DNA of 64,000 nucleotides from Streptomyces sp. V2I9. Lineage in GTDB: Bacteria; Actinomycetota; Actinomycetes; Streptomycetales; Streptomycetaceae. A model generated the notes under the pieces. That model was not told the origin of the DNA. It searched no databases and was given only the letters and a program-made list of their open reading frames with translations. Below, in pieces: positions 27,234 to 37,700 of the stretch; the first letter of the stretch is position 1; the number at the start of each line of letters is the position of its first letter. The position numbers and the translations under genes are program-made. The stretch is from assembly GCF_030817475.1 (NCBI RefSeq), contig NZ_JAUSZJ010000002.1, forward strand, positions 2,638,501 to 2,702,500. Direction: 5' to 3'.

Positions 27234-27569
27234 CTACTCGCGACCCTCACCGCCCACCTTGTTCATCCAGATGATGCGGTTCTCGAAACCACCCCGCTCG
27301 GCGGCCTTGCTCGCGCGAAGGCGTTCCAGATCGTCCAGAGTCATGCCTAGATTGCGCGCAAGCGCTTGAACTACTTCAAGTACATCGGCGAGCTCTTCCT
27401 TGGCGATCTCGCCGTCTGCCTGAAGGAACTCGTCAGTCTCCTCGCTCAGCTTGTCACGCAGCCGTTGCCGATACTCCGACGCATCGGCGACGTACGAAAC
27501 CGGCTCTTCGCCGTTCCTGCGGATGATCTCCGGGATCCGGTCCCGTACGAGCTTCCCGCCCGCCCTCAT
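27234..27569 (-). CDS. MazG-like nucleoside triphosphate pyrophosphohydrolase
   Basis: 111 residues. It starts near KLVRDRIPEIIRRNGEEP, the N-terminal motif of small all-alpha NTP pyrophosphohydrolases, followed by the metal-binding pair of helices SEETDEF and KEELADVLEVVQAL (EExxE and ExxD). The family hydrolyses (d)NTPs to monophosphates and occurs in house-cleaning and in phage defence contexts. It lies 19 bases after the PLD gene as the last gene of the helicase-GHKL-PLD operon. GAAAGG sets ATG 27569; GTG 27578 is possible. Confidence 0.85.
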   Translation of the reverse strand: MRAGGKLVRDRIPEIIRRNGEEPVSYVADASEYRQRLRDKLSEETDEFLQADGEIAKEELADVLEVVQALARNLGMTLDDLERLRASKAAERGGFENRIIWMNKVGGEGRE

Positions 27570-27588
27570 CAGGAACACCCTTTCAAGA

Positions 27589-28506
27589 TCATCGAATCTC
27601 CCGCCCCTGCATCAGCTCCCAGGGCCCGGTCTGGACGATCCTGACCTCGTCGAAGTACTTGAGCCACTCAGCAATGTTCTCAGCCGCGCGCTGCGCGACC
27701 TCCTCCTCGCAGCCATCCGCCTCCATGATCGACCGCTGAAGGTCCACCTGGTTGAGGCTCCCCGTCCTCGCGAGCGCGGCGACTTCGGCGAGCTCGTAGA
27801 GACGGGTCCGTACAGCCGAGGAAAAGGCTGTCTCGTCCAAGCCGGGCGAGATGTCCAGATGCGCCAGGTCCCGTACAACGCCAGCAAGAATCTCATGCGG
27901 GAAATCGCACTTCAGCCCGCGATAGACCCTGGAGAGGCGAGCCGGCATGCGCGTTTCCGGACGCCACCGTGTGGGGGTCGAATCCACCTCGTCCACGACG
28001 ACCACAAGATCCGGCCGGTCCTCATCGTTAGCGAGGAGGTTCGCCTGCTCTCGAAGGCGCCGCCCCATCTCTGCATCTGCCGGCACGGCTGTCCGCTGAA
28101 CCTGGTCAAGGACCAACCTCACCTCCGGATGATCGGCGGGTACCTCGACGAGCACTTCGAGGTTCTTCGGAATCCTCCGCCCGGTCGCCCGCCCCGTCAG
28201 GTTGGCCGACCCCACGAGGCAGCGATCATCCGCCACGTACACCTTCGCATGGAGGTCGTGGCAGAGCACGATGGAGACACGAGGGTCCCGCTCTGCGACC
28301 TCCGCGATCTCCGGATCGGAGACACCGGCCGCAATCTCCATGACTGCCCAGCGGGTCACGCAGAGCAGTTCGACATCTCGATCACCGAGGGCAGCAACAG
28401 CCGCAGCGAACACTTCCTTCTTGATGAAGGGCGCCACCAGCACGACACGTTCGCTCGCCGAGCTCAACAGCTCGTGAAGCTGCCCCCAGACGTAATCCGA
28501 TCTCAC
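27589..28506 (-). CDS. Phospholipase D-like nuclease of the SspFGH-type effector operon
   Basis: 305 residues with one HKD motif, HAKVYVADDRCLVGSAN (about residues 105-121), preceded by the core strand VVLVAPFIKKEVF. PLD-family nucleases work as dimers with one HKD per subunit. The C-terminal half (about 160-305) is helical and probably interacts with partners. The GTG at 28506 overlaps the stop of the GHKL gene (GTGA). In the context of phosphorothioation genes it is the likely DNA-cutting component acting on unmodified phage DNA; that role is inferred from the known SspABCD-SspFGH arrangement, and I cannot assign which of F, G or H it is. Confidence 0.85.
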   Translation of the reverse strand: MRSDYVWGQLHELLSSASERVVLVAPFIKKEVFAAAVAALGDRDVELLCVTRWAVMEIAAGVSDPEIAEVAERDPRVSIVLCHDLHAKVYVADDRCLVGSANLTGRATGRRIPKNLEVLVEVPADHPEVRLVLDQVQRTAVPADAEMGRRLREQANLLANDEDRPDLVVVVDEVDSTPTRWRPETRMPARLSRVYRGLKCDFPHEILAGVVRDLAHLDISPGLDETAFSSAVRTRLYELAEVAALARTGSLNQVDLQRSIMEADGCEEEVAQRAAENIAEWLKYFDEVRIVQTGPWELMQGREIR

Positions 28507-30374
28507 TCATCGTCCTCTTCGTCGACCGTAAAGAACTCCCTGGCCATGCGACCCCAGTCCTGCCGGAAGCTCTTGATGCGCTCCTTCGTGCGCGGCTGCG
28601 TCGTCTCATCCTCGAAGCGCGCCCAGGAGAACAGCAGCAACTTGAAGGCGCTCGAAGCCCGCTCCAGTCTGTCCTTGAGCTCGCTCGGGCTGGAGTCCTG
28701 ATACTCATCGTCCAGAACTGCCACCAGGTCGTCGTAGACCGGGTGGTCCATGTTCAACGAAACCTGAAGCACGCCGCCGTAGTACTTGATGTTGAAGAAC
28801 GCAGGTGAATCAGGGGAACGGCTGGTGATCAGCCGGACATGGCGGTTCTGCGCCATGGTCTCGGCGACCATCCGTTCTGCGTCAAGAGGCGTGTACTCAT
28901 GCTCCTTGACCAAGTCGTCGATCTGTTCCTGCCGACTCTCTTCGGCCGTCTTCTGATCCTCCAGCAAGTCCGTCTCGCTGGGGCTGGCTTCCTCACGCCT
29001 GCGCCTTACAGCCTGCTCGGCCTGCTTCTCAGCCGACTCATGGCGGCTACGCGCCTTCCGCGTACCTCGAGTCTGCTGCTTCAGCTCGTCCCTCAGCAGC
29101 TTGAGAAGCTTGTCCCGCACGTGGAAGACGATCTCCATCAGCGGTACACGGCCGTCCCCCTCCTCCTTCAGCAGCTCCTTGAACTCCAGCTGGGTGAGCC
29201 CTTCTCCTTCCTCCTCCCAGTTGAAGTGCGAGAGGGCCGTGAACTTCGTGGCTGACTGCTTGTTGTTCGTCACGCCGAAGACTTCGTCGAGCTGAGGCGG
29301 AAAGTCGATCTCGATTCCCCACCACCGCTCCACCGGATCGGACGTGCTGGTCCAGCCGTTGTCCAGGTCCAGCTCACGGTCCGCCCGCATGAGCGAGATA
29401 CCGAGATTCCGGGCTGCGTGCTTGCCCCAGAGAGTTCGACCAGGATCCAGCGTCGGAGTGACGTCCTCCGGCCAGGGCTCATCCTCGATATCCGAGCGGC
29501 GAGCAGCGTCCGTAGCGATCGAGGCTCGGACTGTGACCGGATACGACTTACCGTCAACTCCCTTGACCATGAACTCTTCGACGCCGATCTCTCCCACGGA
29601 CCCTGCGCCGATCGGCCTGAACATCGGCTTTGTATCGAACGGTGCAGGGGTGGATGACTTCGGCGTCAGGTACAGCGGATCGTTAGGCAGAGCGTCGGCA
29701 GCCCCAGGGAGCTCTTCCCCTCCACGGACCGGGACCAGACGGATCCGGCACCGCCCATCCGTGATGTACCTGCGATAGATCCGGCCAATGAGCCATTCGG
29801 TGTGCTTCAGCGTTGTGGCCGTGCCGATCCACTGAACGCGGTCGAGATCGGTCCAGAGAACCAAGGTTCCGGACGTCCCGAGCCCTTGGCTCAACTTCTG
29901 CCACTCCTGCGGAACTGCTTTCAGCGCCGGCTCCGGAACCTGCGCGTCGGTGCCGTCGATCCTGTGCAGATCGAGGTACGTGTGGAGTGCGTTCTCAGGA
30001 CCGTTCTGCCACGACCACACGTCCACGCGAGTGCACTGGGACATGCTGGAGTTGGGGAGGCCCACGCCGAAACGCCCTATGCCCTTGCGCTCCTGGCGGC
30101 TTCCCACGCCGAACCGGAGCGACCTCCGAAGCGTCTCCCGATCCATACCGGTGCCGTTGTCCATCACCGCGATTTTCGCGATCGGGTAGCGCGATCGTTC
30201 CGTGGGCTTCTCAGTCGCCTCTACGGTGAAGAGTTCAACGACGTCCGCCTTCGCTTCGATGCCGTTGTCGATCAGCTCGGCGATGGCGTGCGCGGTGGAT
30301 TTGTACCCACTGTCTCGCATCGCCTTGACCGTCATGTCCGCGCTGACAATCGGGTAGCTGTCGACATCGATCAT
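28503..30374 (-). CDS. GHKL (Hsp90/MORC-like) ATPase of the effector operon
   Basis: 623 residues. The Bergerat ATP-binding fold is complete: N box AHAIAELIDNGIEAKA (about residues 28-43), G1 VMDNGTGMD, G2 GRFGVGLPNSS. The middle holds a transducer-like region; residues about 400-540 are charged coiled coil (RKARSRHESAEKQAEQAVRRRREE). MORC-like ATPases clamp DNA. ATG 30374 overlaps the helicase stop (ATGA) and has GGAG upstream. Operon order is helicase, ATPase, PLD nuclease, MazG-like. Confidence 0.88.
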   Translation of the reverse strand: MIDVDSYPIVSADMTVKAMRDSGYKSTAHAIAELIDNGIEAKADVVELFTVEATEKPTERSRYPIAKIAVMDNGTGMDRETLRRSLRFGVGSRQERKGIGRFGVGLPNSSMSQCTRVDVWSWQNGPENALHTYLDLHRIDGTDAQVPEPALKAVPQEWQKLSQGLGTSGTLVLWTDLDRVQWIGTATTLKHTEWLIGRIYRRYITDGRCRIRLVPVRGGEELPGAADALPNDPLYLTPKSSTPAPFDTKPMFRPIGAGSVGEIGVEEFMVKGVDGKSYPVTVRASIATDAARRSDIEDEPWPEDVTPTLDPGRTLWGKHAARNLGISLMRADRELDLDNGWTSTSDPVERWWGIEIDFPPQLDEVFGVTNNKQSATKFTALSHFNWEEEGEGLTQLEFKELLKEEGDGRVPLMEIVFHVRDKLLKLLRDELKQQTRGTRKARSRHESAEKQAEQAVRRRREEASPSETDLLEDQKTAEESRQEQIDDLVKEHEYTPLDAERMVAETMAQNRHVRLITSRSPDSPAFFNIKYYGGVLQVSLNMDHPVYDDLVAVLDDEYQDSSPSELKDRLERASSAFKLLLFSWARFEDETTQPRTKERIKSFRQDWGRMAREFFTVDEEDDE

Positions 30375-31987
30375 CTGCTGCTCCACACGTCCTCCCAGTT
30401 GGTAAACGCATCTGCCACATCGCCAAACCCCGGAAGATCAGGGTCAATTACGGTCACAACTTCGCACGTCGAGGTGCCGCCGGCCTTCGGCCCGCGGATC
30501 ACCCTCCCCACCATCTGGCTATACAACACCAGAGAGGTTGTAGGACGTGCGATAACAGCAGCGCTGGCAGCCGGAGCATCAAACCCGGTCGTCAGCACTC
30601 CAAAGTTCGACAGCACCATGAGGCGGTTCGACTTCCCCTTGAACCGAGCGATCACCTTCGCTCTGTGCTGCTTAGAAGAGTCGGCGGTCACCTGCTCCGC
30701 ATCGATACCGAGAGCAGACAGCGTGGACACCAACAGTCGGCTGTGCTCCACCGAGGCCGCGAATAGCAAGATCCTCGAGTGCTCCTTCGACAGCTCAAGC
30801 ACCGTCCGTACGACTTGCAGGTTCCACTGCGCGCTCATCGACAGCTGAGACATCAGCTTCTCGGGGATGTCGAACGCATCCACCAACGCGTGCCAGTCGC
30901 TTCTGCTCAACTTCATGCCGGAGTCGGCAGCGACGGTCCGGAAGGTAGGACGAGCCAGGTAACCGTCCTCGATCAAGGCGCTAACCGGGTTGTCGTGCCC
31001 CTCGACTTCCAGCATGACCTTGTGTCGAGCGAAGAACTCAGACAGCCGCTTGTCCTCCTCGACGTTTGCCCAGGTCCGACCAGGAGTCGCGGTCAGTCCC
31101 AGCAGGCTTGAGTCCCGGCGAAGCGTCAGTGCATCCGTGACCCTGCTGTATGTCGGCGCGATGGCCTGATGCGCCTCATCGAAAACAGTCAGGGTCGTCT
31201 TCAGTGCCAAGCGGTCGAGAAAGTCTCGGTCCTTCTTGATCGCGGCGACCGCCTTGTCGAGCCCCAGGACCACGATCCCGTCGGTGACCCCTGTCAGATC
31301 AGCTGCTGCGTCCCCCCACATCCGGGCCACGTGCACATCCCTGTTCCCGAGGGTTGCCCACGCTCGCTCGAATTCCGAAGCGGCTTGCTCTAGAAGCTCG
31401 TTCCCGCGCGCCAGCCACACAACGAGTGTCGGTTCGTGTGATCGCAAATGATCACTGATCATGTTCATCGCCGTCCGGGTCTTCCCTACCCCAGTCGGTA
31501 GGTGGAGGACGACCCGCCGCTCATCCGCGTACAACCGCTCGCTAGCTCGTGCCGCCGCGCGACGCTGATGCGAGAAGAGCGCGTAGCCCGCCTCTGCCGT
31601 ACCCCGCACTGCAGGAGGAGCCTTCGGCGCTCGTTCGACAATCAAGCCCAGAAAACCCAAAAGGGTCCTGCGCTGTTCCGCCGTCCAATCGCACTTCCGC
31701 AGGAACGTCGCAGCTCGACCAGACCCCTTCCACCCCAGCCTTCCTGCAAGCTCATCCGTTTTGCCACCCGGCAAAATATCCAGAAACTCTTGCCGCTTAT
31801 CGACATCGGACAAAATCTGCTCAGGGGATACAGCCGCCGCCGCTACCGACCGAAGCATTGCCTCGTCGGCATCCCCACCACTCAGAAGGTCAAGGAGCGT
31901 GCACGCCTCCTCACCGAGAAGGCCGCGTACGTAATCAAGGGAGGCCGCATCTAGGACGCGCGCGAATGCGATGCCGGGTGAACTCAT
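30371..31987 (-). CDS. SF2 DEAD/DEAH-box helicase of the effector operon
   Basis: 538 residues. An N-terminal domain of about 150 residues precedes the helicase core: motif I LHLPTGVGKTRTAM, II VFDEAHQ, III GLTATPG, and motif VI QMVGRVIRG near the C-terminus. The form is close to restriction-type/RAD25-like SF2 enzymes that track on double-stranded DNA. First gene of the leftward operon, divergent from the sspA-like gene across 419 bases. The ATG at 31987 has a GGGAG site. Confidence 0.9.
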   Translation of the reverse strand: MSSPGIAFARVLDAASLDYVRGLLGEEACTLLDLLSGGDADEAMLRSVAAAAVSPEQILSDVDKRQEFLDILPGGKTDELAGRLGWKGSGRAATFLRKCDWTAEQRRTLLGFLGLIVERAPKAPPAVRGTAEAGYALFSHQRRAAARASERLYADERRVVLHLPTGVGKTRTAMNMISDHLRSHEPTLVVWLARGNELLEQAASEFERAWATLGNRDVHVARMWGDAAADLTGVTDGIVVLGLDKAVAAIKKDRDFLDRLALKTTLTVFDEAHQAIAPTYSRVTDALTLRRDSSLLGLTATPGRTWANVEEDKRLSEFFARHKVMLEVEGHDNPVSALIEDGYLARPTFRTVAADSGMKLSRSDWHALVDAFDIPEKLMSQLSMSAQWNLQVVRTVLELSKEHSRILLFAASVEHSRLLVSTLSALGIDAEQVTADSSKQHRAKVIARFKGKSNRLMVLSNFGVLTTGFDAPAASAAVIARPTTSLVLYSQMVGRVIRGPKAGGTSTCEVVTVIDPDLPGFGDVADAFTNWEDVWSSR

Positions 31988-32406
31988 CCCGCTTCAGCTC
32001 CCTCGCGCCTCAGCCGAGGCGCTTCCGCGCCTCTCGCGTCCCCACCTTGCACTTGCCGACTCTCCACCACGCCGTGCTGTCCGATCCTTGTTGCCGCCGT
32101 GACTCGGGTCACGACGTGCGATCCACAGTAGAGGCCACCACTGACAACGGGCCGAAGATCGCCGATTCAGGCTTCACCGGGCGCACATCCGCCCTGATCA
32201 GAAGCTCACGAACAAAAGAGAACACTCTTCGATGCGAGATGCTCACGCAGCGCTAGTGCCTGCACTACCTGCGGCGTGCCGGTCCCACTAGCCCCGAAGG
32301 TTCGTTAGGATCGCAGGACGCTCCTGGTGGAACCTGAGCTACCGGTCGAGAACGCCCACCAGGACGAGCGGCATAAGGAGCGAATCACGACGAGTGGGGG
32401 CATTTC
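31988..32406. promoter_or_regulatory. Divergent promoter region between the two defence operons
   Basis: 419 bases without a gene. It must hold both operon promoters. A 9-bp inverted repeat (tcctggtgg 32322-32330, ccaccagga 32356-32364, 25-base spacer) lies 43 bases before the sspA-like start and could be an operator or a leader hairpin. A TAGGAT at 32306-32311 is a possible -10. The half nearer the helicase shows nothing distinct. Confidence 0.55.
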
Positions 32407-33582
32407 ATGGAATCTGATGCGATCGAGTCGCGGTCGGCGTACCTCGACTACAACGCCACAGCTCCCATGCGCCCGGCAGCACTCGCAGCGATGAACGAAG
32501 CGCTCAGCGCCGTAGGCAATGCCTCCAGCGTCCACCATCACGGCCGCAGTGCCGCAGGCAGGGTCGACCGAGCACGCCGAAGCCTCGCAGATCTACTGGG
32601 TTGCTCCCCTGGCGAGATCATCTTCACCTCTGGCGCCACCGAGGCCAACAACCTTGCCTTGCACGCCGCTCACACCGGGCAGCAGGTAATCGTCACCTCC
32701 GCCGTCGAGCACCCGGCCGTGCTGGAGACCGCACGAGCTCTCACTTGCGGCGCCTCAGACTCCCTCACCATCTTGCCTGTAGACCGACAAGGCCAACTCG
32801 ACACAGAGGCGTTCAAAGCCTCGTTCCTGGGGCGAGACGTATCCCTCGTCTCGCTGATGCTCGCGAACAACGAGACCGGCGTGATCACCGACCTCAGTCC
32901 GATGATCGAGGCCGCCCATTCGGCTGGAGCCCTGATTCACACGGACGCGACACAGTACGTCGGCAAGCTCCCCCTTGACCTGGGGGTGCTCAACGTCGAC
33001 CTGATGTCGCTCTCCGCGCACAAATTCGGGGGTCCGCAAGGCGTCGGTGCACTGTTCATCCGGCGTGGTATCCGGCTGCCACGGCGTCCCCTGACCTTCG
33101 GCGGCGGTCACGAGCGTGGCTGGCGTGCCGGCACTCTCAACGTTCCCGGCATCACCGGCCTGGGGGCTGCCGCCGAGGCCGCCAACCGATATCTCCTTGA
33201 GGACGCCTCCCGCAGCACCAAGCTGCGAGACCTCCTGGAAGGCGAGCTACTTGCCCGTCTTCCTGGTAGCTATGTCAACGGCGCCGGAGCGCCCCGGCTA
33301 CCCGGCGTAACAAGCATCACTTTCCCCGGCGCTCCCGCCGACGCGGTACTTTCTTCCATGCCGGATGTGGCCGCCTCCGACGGCAGCGCCTGCGCTGCGG
33401 GCGCTCCAAGCCCAAGTCATGTTCTTGTCGCCATGGGCCTCAGCCGCGAAGACGCCGATGCCACGATCCGTTTTTCGCTGGGCTATTCCACAACGGAACA
33501 AGAGGTCCGTCGGGCCGTGGCCTCCACAGCGCAGGCCGTCACACATGTCCAAGCGCTCATGAGTGCCACCGCCGGCCCTTGA
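32407..33582 (+). CDS. sspA: Cysteine desulfurase, SspA/DndA-like
   Basis: 391 residues, PLP-dependent NifS/IscS-fold enzyme. It opens with YLDYNATAP; the PLP lysine is Lys206 (SAHKFGGPQG) and the persulfide cysteine is Cys329 in DGSACAAG. It would take sulfur from cysteine and pass it to the modification proteins. The downstream genes (DUF4007, large ATPase, PAPS-reductase-like) make the phosphorothioation role far more likely than Fe-S cluster assembly. It heads a four-gene rightward operon; the stop is followed closely by sspB. Confidence 0.92.
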   Translation: MESDAIESRSAYLDYNATAPMRPAALAAMNEALSAVGNASSVHHHGRSAAGRVDRARRSLADLLGCSPGEIIFTSGATEANNLALHAAHTGQQVIVTSAVEHPAVLETARALTCGASDSLTILPVDRQGQLDTEAFKASFLGRDVSLVSLMLANNETGVITDLSPMIEAAHSAGALIHTDATQYVGKLPLDLGVLNVDLMSLSAHKFGGPQGVGALFIRRGIRLPRRPLTFGGGHERGWRAGTLNVPGITGLGAAAEAANRYLLEDASRSTKLRDLLEGELLARLPGSYVNGAGAPRLPGVTSITFPGAPADAVLSSMPDVAASDGSACAAGAPSPSHVLVAMGLSREDADATIRFSLGYSTTEQEVRRAVASTAQAVTHVQALMSATAGP

Positions 33583-33635
33583 CCGGACTTTCCAAAACTT
33601 CTTATCCACACTTCGCAATGAAGGGCTCGACTGTA

Positions 33636-34742
33636 ATGCCAGAAGGCCGCCTCTACGACGTCGTCGGACTCAAATTCAACCGCCACGAAAGCTTCCCCCC
33701 GCGCTTCGGCTGGCTGCACAAGGCATACCTTCAGGTCAAGCAGGACGAGATGCTCTTCCATGCTCCAGACGCTCTTGTGCGTCTCGGTGTGGGTAAGAAC
33801 ATGGTCTATTCGATGCGTTACTGGTCGCAGGCTTTCAAGCTGACCCATGAATACCGCAGTGCCGAGAACCAGTCACGTTCCCTCGCAGCCGCACCGACCT
33901 GGCGTGCCCGGTGGCTCCTGGACGAGGACGGGGCCGATCCCTACCTTGAGGACACCGGCAGCCTGTGGCTGCTGCACTGGTGGCTCGTCTCGGGCAGCGA
34001 GGAAGCTCCCTGCCTTGCCCCGAGCTGGTACACGATGTTCCACCTCGCTCCGCTGGCCCGCGTCACGATCGATGAGATGACCGCACTCATTACGCGCGAG
34101 GTGCACGAAAGCTTCGAGCGTGAGCAGTGGCCGGCGGCTGAGTCCGTCACCCGCGATGCCGAGTGCTTCATCAAGATGTACGCACCCGACCCCGACGCGA
34201 ACCCCCTGTCCCCGGGCAGCTTCGAGGACTCGCTCCTCTGCCCCTTCCGCGAGCTCGGCCTGCTGGAGTACCAGGGAGGGCGCGGTAAGGAGCGCACCTA
34301 CCGCTTCACCAGCGGCATCCGCCCCAGCCTCCCGCCTCGCGTCCTCTTGTACGCCTGCCTTGACTATGCCGCGCGCTTCTCGCGCAGGCCGGCTTCCATC
34401 TCATTGGCCCGGCTCGCCAACGAGCCTGGAGCACCCGGGCTCGCCTTCCGAATGCGTGACCCTGAGCTCGCGCGGTCGATCGAAGCGCTCGTCGAGAAGC
34501 ACCCGCAGCTGGAGATCGTCGAGTCTCTCGGACAGCGGAGTCTGCGTTTCGCGGACAATCCCGAGACTCTCGCCTGGGACATTCTCGACGAGCAGTACGG
34601 CCGCGTACGTGACCGCGACGGCTTCCCGACCCCTGAGGAGTGGATGCGGGAGAAGCCGGGCCTGAAGAAGGCCACGGATGACGCTGAGACCGCCCAGGAG
34701 CTGTTCCCCCTGCAGGCTGACAAGAACGAGGAGCTCGCGTGA
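33636..34742 (+). CDS. sspB: DUF4007 protein, SspB-like DNA nickase
   Basis: About 368 residues. The conserved DUF4007 entry FNRHESFPPRFGWLHKAY lies at residues 12-29. In the single-strand phosphorothioation (Ssp) system the DUF4007 protein SspB is the nickase that opens one strand for sulfur insertion; DndABCDE systems lack it, so this gene identifies the system as Ssp type. Start is uncertain: ATG 33636 has AAGGG ten bases upstream; ATG 33618 and a TTG at 33579 overlapping the sspA stop are alternatives. The stop overlaps the next GTG (GTGA). Confidence 0.85.
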   Translation: MPEGRLYDVVGLKFNRHESFPPRFGWLHKAYLQVKQDEMLFHAPDALVRLGVGKNMVYSMRYWSQAFKLTHEYRSAENQSRSLAAAPTWRARWLLDEDGADPYLEDTGSLWLLHWWLVSGSEEAPCLAPSWYTMFHLAPLARVTIDEMTALITREVHESFEREQWPAAESVTRDAECFIKMYAPDPDANPLSPGSFEDSLLCPFRELGLLEYQGGRGKERTYRFTSGIRPSLPPRVLLYACLDYAARFSRRPASISLARLANEPGAPGLAFRMRDPELARSIEALVEKHPQLEIVESLGQRSLRFADNPETLAWDILDEQYGRVRDRDGFPTPEEWMREKPGLKKATDDAETAQELFPLQADKNEELA

Positions 34743-37700
34743 CCACGGCCACCCAGCCTTCTGCTCGCACCAGGGCGAAGCACACTGGTGCCCAGATCCC
34801 CGCCGGGATCAGCTTCGTTGGCACGGAGTTCCGCTCCACCAACCTCGAACGCGACGTATACGACGCGGACCTGCATTCCCCGTACGTCGGTGTACGCGCG
34901 TTCGACGTTCTCGACCGCGTGGGCAACGCTCTGGGCGACCTCAAGCGCTCCCGCGCATGGTCCTTCACCGGACCGTACGGGTCCGGCAAGTCGACGCTCT
35001 CCAACTTGATCGACGCTCTGCTCGGTCACGACACGAACCGCAGAGCCGCTGCTCACGAGGCCGTTTCGGCAACGCACCCAGCACTTGCGCAGGAGATCGC
35101 CGAGAACCGGGATACCCACCCTGGCGACGGCTTCCTGGGCGCAGTCACCACGGCTCGTCGTGAGCCGCTGGCGGTTACCGTCCACCGGGCACTCCAGACT
35201 GCGGTGGAACGTAAGTGGAAGAAGCGTGTTCCGAAGGACATCGCGTCCGTCATGGCTGCCTGCGCTGAGACGGACGTCCCGACTACGGACAGCCTGCTGA
35301 ATGCCGTCACCACGCTGTGCGGCAGGGCACCGCTTCTACTGATCATCGATGAGTTCGGCAAGACGCTGGAACACCTGGTGTCCGTCGAGGCGAACAGGAA
35401 GAACGCCGACAGCGACGTCTTCCTGCTCCAACTCCTCGCGGAGAAGGGTGCCGGAGCAAAGGGCCTCCCGCTCTACATCTTCACCCTGCAGCACCTGGCG
35501 TTCAGTGACTACACCTCTCGGTCGAACTCGGTCCAGACCCAGGAATGGGCCAAGATCCAGGGCCGTTTCGAGGACGTCACCTTCGCCCCGAACCTCGGTG
35601 ACGCGCTCTACCTTCTTCAGCGGAAGTTGGACCACTCCGCCTTGCCGGAGCAGAGCCACAAGTTGATCAAGGCGCAGGCTCAGGCCGCCCACGGAATCTG
35701 GCGTCACCAGTCGCTGCACTCGGTGGTCGATGTCTCCGTAGAGTCATTCGCCAACCTGTACCCGCTGCACCCGCTCACTGCAGTTGCCGCGCCGCTCATG
35801 GCATCTCAGATCGGCCAGAACGACCGCAGCCTCAGCGGTTTCCTCGTCAACGACGAACCGTTCACCGTGCGGCGCAGCTTGGACACGTTTGCGGCCAGCT
35901 CTCCGGAACGAGCCTCAACGCTGCGCATTCCGCAGCTGTACGACTTCTTCTTCTCTGCCGGGCGGACCACGATTCTCGCCTCTTCCAAGGCGAGCCGCTG
36001 GCTGGAGATCAACACCCGGCTCGAAGAGGCTAACGGCCTCCCGGAAGAAGACCAGTCGCTCCTCAAGGCCATCGGCGTCCTGAACCTCATCGACGCGGAC
36101 GGCATGCTGCGGGCGACGCCAGCGATGATTCAGTTCGCGCTGAACGACCCGATCGACGCTACCGACGTCAACCGCTTCGAGCAGCTGAAGAAGCGGCTGG
36201 ACAAGCTGGTGAAGGACGGGCTCGTCGTCCACCGCGAGTACAGCGACGAGTACCGGATCTGGCAGGGCACCGATGTCGATATCGACGCCCGGGTCAGCGA
36301 GATCGCCTCGCAGCTCCAGCCTGATGACGTCGTCCGCTATTTCAACAAGCACCTCGGCAGCAACGTTCTCCCGAACGCGGTCGCTGCCGGCGCCCACAGC
36401 CAGCTCACCGGCATGCAGCGCCACTTCGTGACCGCTGTTAGCCACAAGACCGAGAAGCTGCGCGGCCCGAAGATCGTGCAGGACGCAGCAGACGGCATGT
36501 TGGTCTTCCACCTCGGTGAACTGAAGAACAGCCCGCAAGTGGACTCTCCCCTTCCTGTCGTGGTTGGGCTCACCCGGAATCCGCAGGCGGTGCTGGCCGC
36601 GGGTACCACTCTCGTAGCTCTTCAGGACCTCATGGGCGACGAGGAACTCGACCATGTCGCCCGGCGAGAGATCAAAGAACGAGCCGGGGAGTTCTCCCAG
36701 AAGATCACGGCGTTGCTCGCGGAGGCGTTCCGCCCTGGCAGCGACGAGTCGAGCTGGTACCTCTGGGCCAGCGGTGAGGACACCGACGGGGATCCCGCCC
36801 AGGAGCTCAGTGCCCGCAGTTACGCAGGGCTCGTCTCTGAGGCGTGCAACGTGGTCTACCACCAGACCCCGCATGTCAGGAACGAAATGGTGGGCCGCCA
36901 CCAGCTCACCAGCAACGCGGCTCGCACGCGGCGTGAGGTCCTCACGGCGATGATCGAGAAGACCGGCCTGGCACGGCTCGGCTGGCCCGAGGACAAGTTC
37001 CCCGCGGAGCGTGCCCTTTACGACGGAGTCGTCGAGCACCTCGGTCTGCACCGCGCCACTGGCGAGGTCAGCGGCAGCGCGAGCTCGGGCGGCACCCTCC
37101 ACACCCATGGCATGGCTCGCCCCAACGCTGAGAAGAACTCCAGCGTCATGCCCGTCTGGGAAGCTCTCGAGGAGGCCCTGAGCGAGGCCACCGAGCCGAC
37201 CCCCATCGTCGACATCTACGAGCGTCTCATGGCTGCGCCGTACGGCGTGAAGGCCGGTGTGGTCCCGATCCTGGTGGTCGCAGGGCTCATCCTGCGGGGC
37301 AACGACGTAGCGCTGTTCGAGGAGGGCAACTACTGCCCTCGCCTCACCGCCGCCATCGTGGAGCGCCTCAACGTTCCCTACCCGGAACGCTTTACCGTGA
37401 AGTCGACCCCCGTGGACCGGGGACAGCGCAGGCTCGTGCTCGATGGCCTGGTGAAGTCGCTCGACGTCGACATTCCTCGCAGTCGTGCAAACCGCAACCC
37501 GGCGCTGCTGGCCGTCACCCGCGGGATGCTGGACCGCATCCTGGTCCTGGATCAGTACTCCCGCAAGACTCAGCGGCTCAGTGAGGACACCCTCGCAGTC
37601 CGCGACGTTCTGTCCAGGGCTACCGACCCGGACAATCTTGTCTTCAAGGAGCTGCCGGAAGCGCTTGGTTTCGAGGAGATCACTCCTGGAACCAAGAAGG

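Noticed and set aside
32407..33582. Reading the cysteine desulfurase as housekeeping IscS
   Set aside because: No Fe-S assembly genes follow; the overlapping operon partners are DUF4007, ATPase and PP-loop proteins.
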